From: Acetobacter sp. DsW_063
Lineage (GTDB): Bacteria > Pseudomonadota > Alphaproteobacteria > Acetobacterales > Acetobacteraceae
Assembly: GCF_002153745.1 (NCBI RefSeq)
Contig: NZ_JOPL01000038.1
Coordinates: 1 to 62,508 of the forward strand
DNA length: 62,508 nt
Reading direction: 5' to 3'
The notes under the pieces were generated by a model. It was not told the origin of the DNA and made no database searches. It saw only the letters and a program-made list of their open reading frames with translations. Both the position numbers and the translations under genes were made by a program. This document shows, one piece after another, positions 37,519 to 47,987 of the stretch; the stretch's first letter is position 1; every line of letters begins with the position of its first letter.

Positions 37519-38430
37519 TTGGACCGGATAGACCTTTTTCGCATCTTCGTGCGCGTAGCAGACGCCGCCAGCTTTTCCCGCGCGGCGGGCGCTCTGAACA
37601 TGCCGCGTTCGTCGGTTTCCGCCGCAATCATGGAACTGGAGGCGCGGCTTGGCGTCCGCCTTCTGTCGCGCACCACACGATCAGTCTCTGTCACGCCCGA
37701 CGGTCGTCTGTTTTACGAGCACTGCCAGCGGCTGATCGCCGACATGGAGGAAGCGGAAGCCCTGTTTTTGACGGAACGCAACCGCGTCCGGGGCGTGCTG
37801 CGCGTCAGTCTTCCCGGACGTATCGGACGACTTATCGTAGCGCCCGCGCTGCCGGATTTTCTCGAACGGTATTCGGACGTCGATATCGACCTCGACGTCA
37901 CAGACCGCGTCGTCAATCTTGTCGAGGACGGCGCAGACTGCGTCCTGCGTGTCGGGGCGTTACAGGACTCCGCTCTGGTCGCGCGGAAAATGGGAATGCT
38001 GTGTATGGCGAACGTCGCCAGCCCGGCGTATCTCGCCCGCAAGGGGCAGCCTAGGACACCGCACGAACTCATCGGACACGACGCCGTGCGCTATGCGTCG
38101 CCATCGAATGGACGGGTTGAGACTTGGGAGTGGAAGGAAAACGGGAGGCTTCACTCCATAGCGTTGTCTGGTCGCGTGACAGTCAATAGCGCCGAAGCCA
38201 TGATCGCGTGCTGCATTGCCGGTCTCGGTGTGGCGCAAGCGCCCCTCTATGACGTGCGCAGTCATATTGATCGAGGCGAACTGATCGAGATTTTGTCGGA
38301 TTACCCAGCCGAAGCGATGCCCATGACGCTGCTCTATCCGCACCGCAGACATCTCTCCGGTCGCCTTCACGTCTTTGCGGACTGGCTGGATGCGCTTCTC
38401 CGCCCGCATCTCGGCTGCAACACTACGTAA
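37519..38430 (+). CDS. LysR-family transcriptional regulator
   Basis: 303 residues: an N-terminal winged helix ([55 protein letters not shown]) and a C-terminal effector-binding domain. It resembles the CrgA/DhcR-type LysR group often paired with oxidoreductases. The start appears to be TTG 37519, with GGAAG 8 nt upstream; no ATG occurs before the helix-turn-helix. It is divergent from the SDR gene and presumably regulates it from the 143-bp gap. Confidence 0.82.
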   Translation: MDRIDLFRIFVRVADAASFSRAAGALNMPRSSVSAAIMELEARLGVRLLSRTTRSVSVTPDGRLFYEHCQRLIADMEEAEALFLTERNRVRGVLRVSLPGRIGRLIVAPALPDFLERYSDVDIDLDVTDRVVNLVEDGADCVLRVGALQDSALVARKMGMLCMANVASPAYLARKGQPRTPHELIGHDAVRYASPSNGRVETWEWKENGRLHSIALSGRVTVNSAEAMIACCIAGLGVAQAPLYDVRSHIDRGELIEILSDYPAEAMPMTLLYPHRRHLSGRLHVFADWLDALLRPHLGCNTT

Positions 38431-38627
38431 ACAACGGCGCCATTCACGAAGACACGGTGATTCCCCGCTGGAAACACTCACACGGCGCATCATTCCGGTC
38501 GCGGCGAGCAGTGTTCAGCGTGCTGCTGACATGAACGTGAATTCTATCCGGCGCCGCTCACGCGCAAGCATTTCGCGCAGAAAGCTTTTTTGCTCCGAAA
38601 TCTCACCTGTTTGCTGGACGGCACGTC

Positions 38628-40028
38628 ATGACTCACTCTGCACATATGCACCCGGACGACATCCGGTCGCAATTTTCGGCTGCGATGTCTGTAATGTACA
38701 AAAAGGAGGTGCCACTTTACGGCGTTCTGCTGGATCTGGTCTCTGACGTAAACGAAGCCACATTACGCAGACGCCCGGACCTTCAGGCAGACTTCGAACG
38801 CACCGGCGAACTTTCCCGTATCAGTCTGGAGCGCCACGGCGCCATTCGCGTCGGCTCGCCGGAGGAACTGCACACACTGCGGCGTCTATTCGCTATCATG
38901 GGCATGGCTCCCGTCGGCTACTACGATCTTTCGGTCGCAGGAATGCCGGTCCACTCCACGGCGTTTCGTCCGATCACCGACGCCAGCCTGACGCATAATC
39001 CGTTTCGCGTCTTCACGTCGCTGCTACGCGTCGATCTGATCACGGACGAGGCCTTGCGCTCGGAAGTCGCCGCAATTCTGTCTCGCCGCAACATTTTCAC
39101 CCCAGGCGCACTTCGTCTGATCGAACGGGCCGAGCAGGAAGGCGGCCTTACACCCGGAGAAGCCGATCTCTTTGTGAGCGAGGCGCTCGAGACCTTTCGC
39201 TGGCATGGGCAGGCGTCAGTCAACGCTGAAACCTATGAGCGTCTCTCCGCGACGCATCGGCTGATCGCTGACATCGTCTCGTTTCGCGGGCCGCACATCA
39301 ATCACCTAACGCCGCGCACTCTGGACATCGATACGGTTCAAAAAGAGATGCCTGCACGCGGCGTCACGCCGAAGGACGTTATCGAGGGCCCTCCGCCCCG
39401 CGCCTGTCCGATCCTTCTTCGCCAGACGAGTTTCAAGGCGCTCGACGAACCGATCTCCTTTCCGGCCACAGACGGAACTTTAGAAAAAGGCGTCCACACC
39501 GCGCGGTTCGGAGAAATAGAGCAACGCGGCGTCGCGCTGACCCGCAAGGGACGGGCGCTGTATGACCGCCTTCTGGCGGATGTCCGGGAAAAGGGCGGAT
39601 CCGGCTCTACCGCAAGCGATTACCCAACACGTCTGGCTGAGGCTTTTCGCGACTTCCCGGACGACTACGACGACATCCGGCAGCAGGGCCTCGGCTACTT
39701 CCGTTATACCCCGACGGATGTAACCATCACCGAGGACGTCACCACCCTGCCCCCGGAAGCGCTGGTGGAACGCGGTTACGCGATCGCCACGCCCATCATC
39801 TACGAGGATTTTCTCCCCGTCAGCGCCGCAGGAATTTTCCAGTCCAATCTCGGAGGGCAAGAGCGCCGCAGCTACGCCGCCAACGCCAACAGGGAAATGT
39901 TCGCGAGTGCTCTGGGCGCGGACCTTATCGACGAGTTTGATCTGTATGACGCCGCGCAGGCCCGTTCCATTGAGGCGACGAAAGCCAGCCTGAACGAGCG
40001 TTCGAGCACCGTCGCCAAGTCTTTTTGA
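38628..40028 (+). CDS. hglS: 2-oxoadipate dioxygenase/decarboxylase (HglS/YdcJ, DUF1338)
   Basis: 466 residues of the VOC-like DUF1338 family. Residues matching the characterised Pseudomonas putida enzyme are in place: His70 and Arg74 in ERHGAIR, His226 in PHINHLTPR, Glu296 in RFGEIEQR, and the Val-Ser pair in LPVSAAGIFQSNL (about 398-399). That enzyme converts 2-oxoadipate to D-2-hydroxyglutarate in lysine catabolism, using Fe(II) and O2. It stands alone between a LysR regulator and an MFS transporter, and the aminotransferase/amidase/dehydrogenase operon 4 kb away could belong to the same amino-acid catabolism. Confidence 0.85.
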   Translation: MTHSAHMHPDDIRSQFSAAMSVMYKKEVPLYGVLLDLVSDVNEATLRRRPDLQADFERTGELSRISLERHGAIRVGSPEELHTLRRLFAIMGMAPVGYYDLSVAGMPVHSTAFRPITDASLTHNPFRVFTSLLRVDLITDEALRSEVAAILSRRNIFTPGALRLIERAEQEGGLTPGEADLFVSEALETFRWHGQASVNAETYERLSATHRLIADIVSFRGPHINHLTPRTLDIDTVQKEMPARGVTPKDVIEGPPPRACPILLRQTSFKALDEPISFPATDGTLEKGVHTARFGEIEQRGVALTRKGRALYDRLLADVREKGGSGSTASDYPTRLAEAFRDFPDDYDDIRQQGLGYFRYTPTDVTITEDVTTLPPEALVERGYAIATPIIYEDFLPVSAAGIFQSNLGGQERRSYAANANREMFASALGADLIDEFDLYDAAQARSIEATKASLNERSSTVAKSF

Positions 40029-40145
40029 GCATGCTCATCAAGGGACGGCGCCATCCTTCGCGGCTTCTCCCTTGCTCCCGCTCCGGACCGCAGTCCTGCA
40101 TACTCTCATCCGCGTAACTGCGGCTTTCATAACAGGCGAACAATA

Positions 40146-41495
40146 ATGACAATAACGACCGCCTTAACGAACGACGACGCACTTCAAAGAGGCGCACTCT
40201 ACCGCCGCGTCGCTTTTCGCATCATCCCGATTCTCGCTATCTGCTACCTGATCGCCATGGTCGATCGCGCCAATGTCGGCTACGCCAAACTGCAACTTCT
40301 ATCCGATCTGGGCTTTAGCGAAGCCGCCTATGGTTTTGGCGCGGGCGTTTTCTTTGTGGGCTACATCCTGTTCGAGGTGCCCAGCAACATCTGGCTTCAC
40401 CGCACGGGGGTTAGGCGAACGCTCCTGCGCATTATGACGTTCTGGGGCGTCGTGACCATGGCGACGGCGCTGGTGAAGACGCCGCTGCAGTTCTATGTGG
40501 CGCGTTTCCTGCTGGGCGCCGCGGAGGGCGGCTTTTTCCCCGGGCTCCTGCTCTATCTCACCTACTGGTTCCCAGGAGATCGCAAGGCCAAAGCTTACGC
40601 TCTCTGCATGCTCGCCAATCCAGCCTCAGGCATCGTCGGGGGACTGCTGGCCGGAGGGTTCATGTCCCACGCCGAGATGTTCGGTCTGCGCGGGTGGCAA
40701 ATCCTGTTCATCGTCGGCGGGGCCATGGCGGTGATTGCGGGCGTCGCCGCCTTCTTCAGTCTGGCGGACTCCCCAAGAACCGCGTCCTGGCTGACGGCGA
40801 GGGAACGAGACTACATTATCCATGAGGTCTCACGCTCCCGGGCCTCCGCCATAAACAGCGCGCGCACCGCCCCCCATAAGTCCGTGTGGACCGATCCCCG
40901 CGTATACATGGCGGCGCTCGCCTACTTCACCCTGATGTCCTCCGTTTCAGTTCTATCTCTCTGGGGACCATCGATCATCCGCTCGCTTGGCGTCCAGAAC
41001 GCAGGCACAGTCGGGTTCGTCTCGATCATCCAGTATCTTGTCGGCGGTGTCGGGATGTATCTCATCGGCGCGTCATCCGACCGTCGTCGCGAGCGCGCAT
41101 GGCATTATGTCGTTTGCGCGGGCCTCATCTCGACCGGCGCTTTTCTTTTGGCGTTCGTTCATCTCTCCGCCGCGCTGTCCATCCTGTTCCTGTCGATGAT
41201 CGCTTTCGGGATCTACGGTGGTTACGCTGTCTTTTTTACGATCCCGGGAGAATTCCTGGAGCCTGACGACGCGCCTGCTGGACTTGCGATGGTGACCATG
41301 ATCGGTGGGCTGGGCGGTTTCGTCACGCCGTCTGTGCTGGGCGTCATCAAGAACGCCACCGGCAGCCTCGACTACGGCGTCGCGTTCGCAGCCCTTCTTG
41401 CGTTTTTGGGCGGATTGATCGTGGCTTTTCGTTTCGCACAATGGCCGGGTCAAGAAGCGGCAGCACGCGACGGGCGCCTATCAACAGAGGCGTAA
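40146..41495 (+). CDS. MFS transporter, anion:cation symporter family
   Basis: A 449-residue, 12-span major facilitator. The N-terminal signature AICYLIAMVDRANVGYAKLQ, FEVPSNIWLHRTGVRR and RFLLGAAEGGFFPG are typical of the ACS family, which imports organic anions (glucarate, tartrate, phthalate, 4-hydroxyphenylacetate). It follows hglS by 117 bp on the same strand. HpaX of other hpa clusters belongs to this family and none is present inside the island, so this could be the missing uptake protein, but its distance (13 kb) argues for another substrate. Confidence 0.82.
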   Translation: MTITTALTNDDALQRGALYRRVAFRIIPILAICYLIAMVDRANVGYAKLQLLSDLGFSEAAYGFGAGVFFVGYILFEVPSNIWLHRTGVRRTLLRIMTFWGVVTMATALVKTPLQFYVARFLLGAAEGGFFPGLLLYLTYWFPGDRKAKAYALCMLANPASGIVGGLLAGGFMSHAEMFGLRGWQILFIVGGAMAVIAGVAAFFSLADSPRTASWLTARERDYIIHEVSRSRASAINSARTAPHKSVWTDPRVYMAALAYFTLMSSVSVLSLWGPSIIRSLGVQNAGTVGFVSIIQYLVGGVGMYLIGASSDRRRERAWHYVVCAGLISTGAFLLAFVHLSAALSILFLSMIAFGIYGGYAVFFTIPGEFLEPDDAPAGLAMVTMIGGLGGFVTPSVLGVIKNATGSLDYGVAFAALLAFLGGLIVAFRFAQWPGQEAAARDGRLSTEA

Positions 41496-41634
41496 CGCTG
41501 CCCCGAACCTTCGAAAACTTTCCCATGCGAAGCCTGACCAAAGGGACGCGAGGCAAAGCCATCCACACCAACCCCACAGGTGGATCTGAGAAGTGCTCGG
41601 AACGCGCCCTCACGCGACCGAACACTTCCACCGG

Positions 41635-42105
41635 TCAGCATCGATCGCGGAGGAGCCCAGTAATCGGCGCGCCCTCCAGTTCGAGCAACCAGATCTTGTC
41701 GTCCGTGCCGCCGTCACCGGAATATCCACCTATCCCCTGAGCCGCCACCACACGGTGACAGGGAATAAGGATCGGTATCGGATTACGCCCCACCGCCTGC
41801 CCCACGGATCGCGACGATCCCCCCGCCGCCGCGGCAACCTGAGCGTAAGTCCTCACCTCGCCCGCCGGTATCTTCAGAAGCTCGTCCCATACCCTCTTCT
41901 GGTAGGACGTCCCGAACGGGGCCAACCTGAAGGGGATATGGTCGGACGGCTCGTCGAACCACTTGTCCAGCCATTCCCGCGCGGCCACCAGCACGGCGGT
42001 TTCGGTCTGGTCGCGTCCCCACCCCCAATCCAAAGCAACGATGGCGCCGTCTTCCTCCGACAAGGTAAGCGGTCCAAGCGGCGAGTGCAGAGAGAGTTGG
42101 GGCAT
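41635..42105 (-). CDS. ogt: Methylated-DNA-protein-cysteine methyltransferase
   Basis: 156 residues with the alkyl-acceptor motif PCHRVV (Cys116) and the preceding helix-turn-helix region GTSYQKRVWDELLKIPAGEVRTYAQVA. It removes alkyl groups from O6-alkylguanine by suicidal transfer. It is slightly short but complete, ending with LLELEGAPI. It is divergent from mnmE, sharing a 131-bp promoter gap, and convergent with the MFS gene. Confidence 0.92.
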   Translation of the reverse strand: MPQLSLHSPLGPLTLSEEDGAIVALDWGWGRDQTETAVLVAAREWLDKWFDEPSDHIPFRLAPFGTSYQKRVWDELLKIPAGEVRTYAQVAAAAGGSSRSVGQAVGRNPIPILIPCHRVVAAQGIGGYSGDGGTDDKIWLLELEGAPITGLLRDRC

Positions 42106-42236
42106 GATGATGGCCTTTATGCGCGGCGCCCGCTATGGCGTCGCCGCATGGTATCTCTTTGCGCCACGAGAGCGAAAGCGTCGTCTTCGGAAGGAGAGCG
42201 CGTTTTGCCCGCCACCTCTATCTGGACGACGCACGC

Positions 42237-43610
42237 ATGATCGAAGCCACGCCAGCCGGAAGCCGCGAAACGCGAGATAACGAAACACGAGGCGGCAGAG
42301 CGCCTACGATTTTCGCGCTTGCGACCGGAGCCGGGCGCGCCGCTATAGCCGTGATGCGCGTAAGCGGCGGCGGGTGCGGAGCCATCCTGACGCGGATGCT
42401 CGGCGAGCCGCCCTCGCCACGCCGCGCCGTCCTGCGAAAATTGTGGCGGAATGCAGCGACGCAGAATGATCACCTGGACGACGCTCTGGTGCTGTGGTTC
42501 CCGGGACCTTCGAGTTACACCGGAGAGGACAGCTTCGAACTTCATCTGCACGCAGGCCCCGCGATCATCTCCGCCGTCGCCGATGCGCTGGTGGCGGAGG
42601 GAGCGCGCCCGGCTGAACCAGGCGAGTTCACCCGGCGCGCGTTTCTGAACGGTCGGGTCGATCTGGTCGAAGCGGAAGGCGTCGCCGATCTGATAGAAGC
42701 GGAAACCGAAGCACAAAGGCGACAGGCTTTGGCGCAGACCGACGGCCGACTGAGCGCTCTCTACCACGAGTGGGCCGACAGACTGCGTAGCGTGCTGGCG
42801 CGTCAGGAAGCGCTGATCGATTTCCCCGATGAAGATTTACCCCCGGAGGTCGAGGACGCGCTGATCTCCGACATCACGACCTTGCGAGAGGAGATTGCCG
42901 AACATCTGGCCGACGGCGCCCGTGGCGAGCGTATTCGCCGAGGACTTTCGTTTTCGATCGTTGGTCCGCCAAACGCCGGAAAGTCCAGCCTGCTCAACTG
43001 GCTGGCAGAACGAGACGCCGCGATTGTGTCTCCGATCGCAGGCACGACGCGCGATGCGATCGAGGTCGCCGTCGTGCTTGCAGGCGTGAAAGTGACGCTC
43101 GTCGATACGGCCGGGATCAGAGAGACGAGCGACCCTATCGAAGCCGAAGGCGTTCGTCGCGCAATGTTTCACGTGGAACACTCGGACTGCGTCGTGCAGA
43201 TTTTTGCGTCCGACGCGCCTCCCGACACGGAAACGACTCCGCTTCCGGACGCGATTGTCGTATGCAACAAGATCGACTTGGCGCCCGCGCCCGCACGTCT
43301 CGGAGAAATATCCGTCTCCGGCGTCAGCGTCCGCACGGGACAGGGCCTCGACGATCTGCGCGAGACGCTGGAGCGAAAGGCGCTTGCGTTGACTTCGGGC
43401 AGTGGAGCGCCGCCTCTCACCCGGGCCAGGCATCGGGCTGCTGCTGATGAGGTTTATGCAGCCCTAAGCGCCGCCCTCGCGCAACCGTGGGCGGAGATGC
43501 GCGGCGAGGAGTTAAGGCTGGCCATGCGCTCTCTGGGGCGCCTGACCGGGGAAGTCGGCGTCGAGGATATTCTGGATACCGTTTTTGGTCAGTTCTGCAT
43601 TGGCAAGTAA
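42237..43610 (+). CDS. mnmE: tRNA modification GTPase MnmE
   Basis: A 457-residue GTPase that works with MnmG on wobble uridine modification. The N-terminal fold contains TIFALATGAGRAAIAVMRVSG; the G domain has the P-loop GPPNAGKSSL, GTTRD and DTAGIRE; and the C-terminal CIGK is intact. ATG 42237 is the last start before the conserved domain; the frame stays open upstream but runs into the shared promoter region. The codons for FHVEH at 43165-43180 form a parS-like sequence. It heads the mnmE-mnmG-rsmG-parA-parB block. Confidence 0.94.
   Translation: MIEATPAGSRETRDNETRGGRAPTIFALATGAGRAAIAVMRVSGGGCGAILTRMLGEPPSPRRAVLRKLWRNAATQNDHLDDALVLWFPGPSSYTGEDSFELHLHAGPAIISAVADALVAEGARPAEPGEFTRRAFLNGRVDLVEAEGVADLIEAETEAQRRQALAQTDGRLSALYHEWADRLRSVLARQEALIDFPDEDLPPEVEDALISDITTLREEIAEHLADGARGERIRRGLSFSIVGPPNAGKSSLLNWLAERDAAIVSPIAGTTRDAIEVAVVLAGVKVTLVDTAGIRETSDPIEAEGVRRAMFHVEHSDCVVQIFASDAPPDTETTPLPDAIVVCNKIDLAPAPARLGEISVSGVSVRTGQGLDDLRETLERKALALTSGSGAPPLTRARHRAAADEVYAALSAALAQPWAEMRGEELRLAMRSLGRLTGEVGVEDILDTVFGQFCIGK
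43165..43180. promoter_or_regulatory. parS-like ParB site inside mnmE
   Basis: TGTTTCACGTGGAACA differs from the canonical palindromic parS (TGTTTCACGTGAAACA) at one position. It encodes FHVEH of MnmE. ParB from the gene 3.8 kb downstream is the expected ligand. Confidence 0.75.
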
Positions 43611-43622
43611 GGGAACTACGTA

Positions 43623-45485
43623 GTGGACAAGCGGTTCGACGTCATAGTCGTCGGTGGAGGACACGCTGGATGCGAGGCAGCGGCGGCGGCAGCGCGTTGC
43701 GGCGCATCCACGCTCCTGCTCACTCACAGCCGGGAGACGGTAGGCGTAATGTCCTGCAATCCGGCCATCGGGGGCATCGGTAAAGGCCATCTGGTACGCG
43801 AAATCGACGCGCTCGACGGCCTGATGGCGCGTGCCGCCGATCAGGCAGGCATCCACTTCAAGCTGCTCAACCGCTCCAAAGGCCCTGCCGTCCATGGACC
43901 ACGAGCGCAAGCCGATCGCGGCCTCTACCGTCGCGCGATCATAAATCTTCTGGAGGACACGGCCAACCTCACGATCGAAGACGGCGCGGCGGGCGATCTG
44001 ATGCTCGACGGCAACGACGCGGTCGCGGGTGTAATCAGTGAAGACGGACGCGTCTGGCGGGCTGGAGCCGTCGTGCTCGCGACCGGCACTTTCCTGCGCG
44101 GCGTCATCTACATAGGCCATGACAGCGAGCCATCGGGACGGGTTGGGGATCGACCGGCGAACGCGCTCGGTCATCGCCTTGAGGCGCTGGGACTCCCTAT
44201 GGGGCGACTAAAGACTGGCACGCCCGCAAGGTTGGACCGCAACAGCATCGCCTGGGACGATCTGGCCGAGGATCGCGGAGACGCCGAACCGGAGGCGTTC
44301 AGTCGCCTGACAACCACCCTTCCCAATCCGCAGATATCCTGCCGCATCACAGCCACCACTGAACGCACGCACGCCATCATCCGCGACAACATCAATCTCT
44401 CTGCCGTCTACGGCGGCGCCATCGCCGGCCGCGGTCCGCGCTACTGTCCCTCAATCGAAGATAAGGTCGTTCGTTTCTCAGAACGAAGTGCACACCAGAT
44501 ATTTCTTGAGCCGGAAGCGTTGCCCGGCAATCCCGGCGGCGACCTCGTCTATCCCAACGGGATATCGACCAGCCTTCCCGCATCGGTGCAGGAAGCAATG
44601 ATTCACACAATTCCTGGTCTGGAGAACGTCAGAATTGTTCGCCCGGGTTACGCTGTAGAATACGATTACGTAGACCCCCGCGCTCTTGCGCCGACACTCG
44701 AACTGCGCGCCCTGCCGGGCCTGTTTCTCGCCGGACAGATCAATGGCACGACAGGATATGAAGAGGCCGGAGCGCAGGGCCTGCTCGCCGGGGTCAACGC
44801 CGCACGCAAAGCAGGCGACGCGTCCCCGGTCACTCTGGATCGCGGGCAGGCCTATATAGGCGTGATGATCGACGACCTAGTGACGCAAGGTGTGTCAGAG
44901 CCCTACCGCATGTTCACGTCGCGTGCCGAATATCGACTGACACTGCGCGCAGACAACGCGGATCTCCGTCTTACCCCCGTCGGCGTCGATTGGGGCTGCG
45001 TCGGCGCGCATCGCGCGAAGCTGCACACACAAACACAGACTGCACTGACGAGCGCGATTGAACGCGCCCACGACGAGACTTGGTCACCCGCGACGGTCGC
45101 GGCGGCCGGCGCAGCCGTGTCACAGGACGGGCGGCGACGCTCTCTGTTTGAGGTTCTTGCGTCCACCCCAGACTCATCGGTCGCTAATCGTCTGGCGCCC
45201 TGGTTCGCCGACTTGCCCGAACGCATTCGCAAGCACACGGAGACTGAGGCGCGTTACAGCGGCTATCTTGCCCGACAGGAGCGTGAAATCAAACAATTGA
45301 ACGCGGAGACGTCCGTCACCGTGCCGCCCGATTTCGACTTCGCACGCGTGGGCGGCCTCAGCTCTGAAATGCGCGAACGGTTGGAGCGCGCGCGCCCGGC
45401 AAACTTCAGTGCCGCGCAGCGCATCCCTGGCATGACGCCGTCCGCGCTTATGGCGCTTCTGGCACATTTGCGGCAGGCCGCGTGA
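43623..45485 (+). CDS. mnmG: tRNA uridine 5-carboxymethylaminomethyl modification enzyme MnmG
   Basis: A 620-residue FAD enzyme. It has the dinucleotide-binding [19 protein letters not shown] at the N-terminus, [22 protein letters not shown], the [16 protein letters not shown] block and the [17 protein letters not shown] stretch. It forms a complex with MnmE. The start is GTG 43623, 12 nt after the mnmE stop. The stop overlaps the rsmG ATG (TGATG). Its length is usual for the family. Confidence 0.95.
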   Translation: MDKRFDVIVVGGGHAGCEAAAAAARCGASTLLLTHSRETVGVMSCNPAIGGIGKGHLVREIDALDGLMARAADQAGIHFKLLNRSKGPAVHGPRAQADRGLYRRAIINLLEDTANLTIEDGAAGDLMLDGNDAVAGVISEDGRVWRAGAVVLATGTFLRGVIYIGHDSEPSGRVGDRPANALGHRLEALGLPMGRLKTGTPARLDRNSIAWDDLAEDRGDAEPEAFSRLTTTLPNPQISCRITATTERTHAIIRDNINLSAVYGGAIAGRGPRYCPSIEDKVVRFSERSAHQIFLEPEALPGNPGGDLVYPNGISTSLPASVQEAMIHTIPGLENVRIVRPGYAVEYDYVDPRALAPTLELRALPGLFLAGQINGTTGYEEAGAQGLLAGVNAARKAGDASPVTLDRGQAYIGVMIDDLVTQGVSEPYRMFTSRAEYRLTLRADNADLRLTPVGVDWGCVGAHRAKLHTQTQTALTSAIERAHDETWSPATVAAAGAAVSQDGRRRSLFEVLASTPDSSVANRLAPWFADLPERIRKHTETEARYSGYLARQEREIKQLNAETSVTVPPDFDFARVGGLSSEMRERLERARPANFSAAQRIPGMTPSALMALLAHLRQAA

Positions 45486-46081
45486 TGACAGCACCGCTCG
45501 CAGTCCCACTGGACGTTTCACGTGAAACCCGTGAACGCCTGAACTGTTTCGCCGACCTGCTTCTACGATGGACCGCGCGCATCAATCTGATATCACCCCG
45601 CGACGTCCCGCATCTATGGCCGCGCCATATCGAGGACTGCCTGCAACTGGTTCCCTATGTCGAACGTGGCGCGCGCATCACTGATCTAGGTTCCGGCGGT
45701 GGATTTCCGGGACTGATATTGGCCATAGCGGCGGACGCTGACGTCACGATGGTCGAATCCGACCACAGGAAAGCGGCATTCCTTCGGGAAGCTGGCCGGG
45801 CCACCGGCTGTCGTTCCCGGGTCATTGTCGATCGCATAGAAAACGTCCTGTTGGACCCCACGCCTATCGTCACGGCGCGCGCGCTAGCGCCTCTGCCGCG
45901 CCTGCTCGACTGGACGTACCCACTGCTCGCGCCGGATGGCTATGCCCTGTTTCTTAAAGGGAAACAGGCGCCTGACGAGTTGACCGACGCGGCACCCGGC
46001 TGGCACATGTCGGTGGACCAGATTTCAAGCCGCACGCCCGGCGGCCTCATCCTCAAGATAAGCGATCTCAGACGTGTCTGA
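45485..46081 (+). CDS. rsmG: 16S rRNA (guanine527-N7)-methyltransferase RsmG
   Basis: A 198-residue SAM methyltransferase with [17 protein letters not shown] and the N-terminal [21 protein letters not shown]. It methylates G527 of 16S rRNA. ATG 45485 overlaps the mnmG TGA; the GTG 3 nt before is an alternative. Codons for VSRET near the start form a perfect parS core. The 3' end overlaps parA by 8 nt. Confidence 0.94.
   Translation: MTAPLAVPLDVSRETRERLNCFADLLLRWTARINLISPRDVPHLWPRHIEDCLQLVPYVERGARITDLGSGGGFPGLILAIAADADVTMVESDHRKAAFLREAGRATGCRSRVIVDRIENVLLDPTPIVTARALAPLPRLLDWTYPLLAPDGYALFLKGKQAPDELTDAAPGWHMSVDQISSRTPGGLILKISDLRRV
45515..45528. promoter_or_regulatory. parS core site inside rsmG
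   Basis: GTTTCACGTGAAAC is the perfect 14-bp parS core. It encodes VSRET of RsmG, a conserved peptide whose codons form parS in many bacteria. It lies 0.6 kb upstream of parA. Confidence 0.88.
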
Positions 46082-46928
46082 TTCTACATCTCCACGCAAA
46101 AAGCGCGGCTCCGGTCCGAATGGCCCGGCAAACTCCATCGATACTCCTGTCATCCTTGCAATCGCGAACCAGAAAGGCGGCGTAGGCAAAACAACAACGG
46201 CGATCAACCTCGCCGCAGCCCTTGCGCAGGAAGCCGGACGCGTCCTCCTGATAGACATGGACCCGCAGGGGAACGCCTCGACCGGCCTTGGCGTAGACTT
46301 CAACGCCCGCAAGCAGGGCTCTTACGCCCTCCTCATGGGAGAAAAGGACCCAGCGTCTCTCGCCAGACCCAGCGACGTCGCAAACCTGTCGGTCATCTCG
46401 GCTGACACAGATCTTGTGGGCGCAGAGATCGAGCTTATCGGGACAGACGATCGCGAACGCCGCTTAAAGGCGTCACTACAGGATATTGAAAAAAGGTTTG
46501 ACTATATCCTGATAGATTGCCCGCCGAGTCTCGGGATTCTTACCCTGAACGCGCTTGTCGCGGCTGACGGCGTCATTGCCCCCCTCCAGTGCGAATTCTT
46601 CGCGCTGGAGGGCATAAGTCACCTGACCAAGACTGTGGAACGCGTGCGCAGCCAGTTCAATCCGGCGCTGCACCTCGCAGGTATAGTGCTGACGATGTAT
46701 GACAAGCGCAACAATCTGTCTGAACTGGTCGCAGCCGACGCCCGCAGCTTCTTCGGCGAGGCCGTTCTGGAAACCGTGATCCCGCGCAATATTCGTATTT
46801 CCGAGGCGCAAAGCCATGGCGCGCCAGTGATGATTTACGATCCGCGTTCAAGCGGCGCACAGTCCTACACCGCTTTGGCGACCGAATTGCTCGCCAGATT
46901 CGACGTCAGACAGAAGGGGAAAAGCTGA
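46074..46928 (+). CDS. parA: Chromosome partitioning ATPase ParA
   Basis: A 284-residue deviant-Walker ATPase with [17 protein letters not shown] (34-50), Walker-[14 protein letters not shown] and [19 protein letters not shown]. It forms the DNA-bound gradient that moves ParB-parS complexes after origin duplication. The start is GTG 46074, overlapping rsmG by 8 nt. The stop overlaps the parB start (TGATG). Confidence 0.95.
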   Translation: MSDSTSPRKKRGSGPNGPANSIDTPVILAIANQKGGVGKTTTAINLAAALAQEAGRVLLIDMDPQGNASTGLGVDFNARKQGSYALLMGEKDPASLARPSDVANLSVISADTDLVGAEIELIGTDDRERRLKASLQDIEKRFDYILIDCPPSLGILTLNALVAADGVIAPLQCEFFALEGISHLTKTVERVRSQFNPALHLAGIVLTMYDKRNNLSELVAADARSFFGEAVLETVIPRNIRISEAQSHGAPVMIYDPRSSGAQSYTALATELLARFDVRQKGKS

Positions 46929-47824
46929 TGAGCCCACCGAAGCAAGCGGCCAGACCCCGTCTTGGGCGAGGATTAGCCGCCCTTCTCGGCGAACAGGCTC
47001 CCACAGCAGCGCCGCAGGGCGGCGGCCCCAAAGGCGCGGTAGCCGCTCTTCCCATCGAAAGCCTCGAGCCCGGTCCATTTCAGCCCAGACAGGTCATGGA
47101 GCCCGAAGCCCTTGACGAACTGACCGAGTCCATCCGCGCTCGCGGCGTCCTGCAACCCATTCTGGCTCGCCCTCACCCCGAACGCGCAGGTGTTTACCAG
47201 ATCATCGGCGGCGAACGTCGGTGGCGGGCCTCTCAGAAAGCTGGCCTGCATGAAATCCCGGTGCTGGTCCGTAATCTGGACGACACAGACGCCATGGCCG
47301 CCGCTCTGGTCGAAAACCTGCAACGCAGCGACCTTAACCCCATGGAAGAGGCGGAAGGCTTCAACAGGCTCATAGAAGAATATCAGCTGACTCAGGACGA
47401 GCTCGCGCGCGCCATTGGCAAATCGCGCCCGCACGTCGCCAATACGCTGCGCCTGCTGCGTCTTCCGCCCTCGCTGCGACAGGACGTAACGCGGGGCGCC
47501 CTGTCAGCTGGGCACGCCCGTGCATTGCTCGGGCACCCCGACCCACTTGCAGCAGCCCGGGACGTCATCTCGCGCGATCTCTCAGTGCGCCAGACAGAGG
47601 CTTTGGTGCAAAAAGCCCAATCTCACCGCAAGATCCCGCCCACTGAAGCCGTGAAGATTCGGGCGGAACGCGGCGATCCGGAAATCGCCATGCTGGAGAG
47701 AGACCTCAGCACCAAGCTGGGTCTGAAAGTCCAGGTTCAGTTCGACGGCAAAGGCGGCTCAATCCGCTTCGCCTACCGGACGCTCGATCAACTCGATCGT
47801 CTGCTGGAATTGCTGAATCGCTAA
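46928..47824 (+). CDS. parB: Chromosome partitioning protein ParB
   Basis: 298 residues: an N-terminal LGRGLAALLGE tag typical of chromosomal ParB, the CTP-binding/sulfiredoxin-like fold with GERRWRASQKAGL, ENLQRSDLNPMEEAEGF, the helix-turn-helix LTQDELARAIGKSRPHVANTLRLL, and a C-terminal dimerisation end GSIRFAYRTLDQLDRLLELL. It is the ligand of the parS sites in mnmE and rsmG. Confidence 0.95.
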   Translation: MSPPKQAARPRLGRGLAALLGEQAPTAAPQGGGPKGAVAALPIESLEPGPFQPRQVMEPEALDELTESIRARGVLQPILARPHPERAGVYQIIGGERRWRASQKAGLHEIPVLVRNLDDTDAMAAALVENLQRSDLNPMEEAEGFNRLIEEYQLTQDELARAIGKSRPHVANTLRLLRLPPSLRQDVTRGALSAGHARALLGHPDPLAAARDVISRDLSVRQTEALVQKAQSHRKIPPTEAVKIRAERGDPEIAMLERDLSTKLGLKVQVQFDGKGGSIRFAYRTLDQLDRLLELLNR

Positions 47825-47911
47825 TTTAGCTGCACGAGACGCTTGCACTTCTGTTTCACGCCTGATAGAACCCCGCCTGTTCGCCGGGGACACCCGGTAG
47901 CGATAAATCCT

Positions 47912-47987
<76 letters not shown>

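Noticed and set aside
40146..41495. Naming the MFS transporter hpaX
   Set aside because: It has the right family but lies 13 kb from the hpa island next to hglS; sequence alone does not give the substrate.
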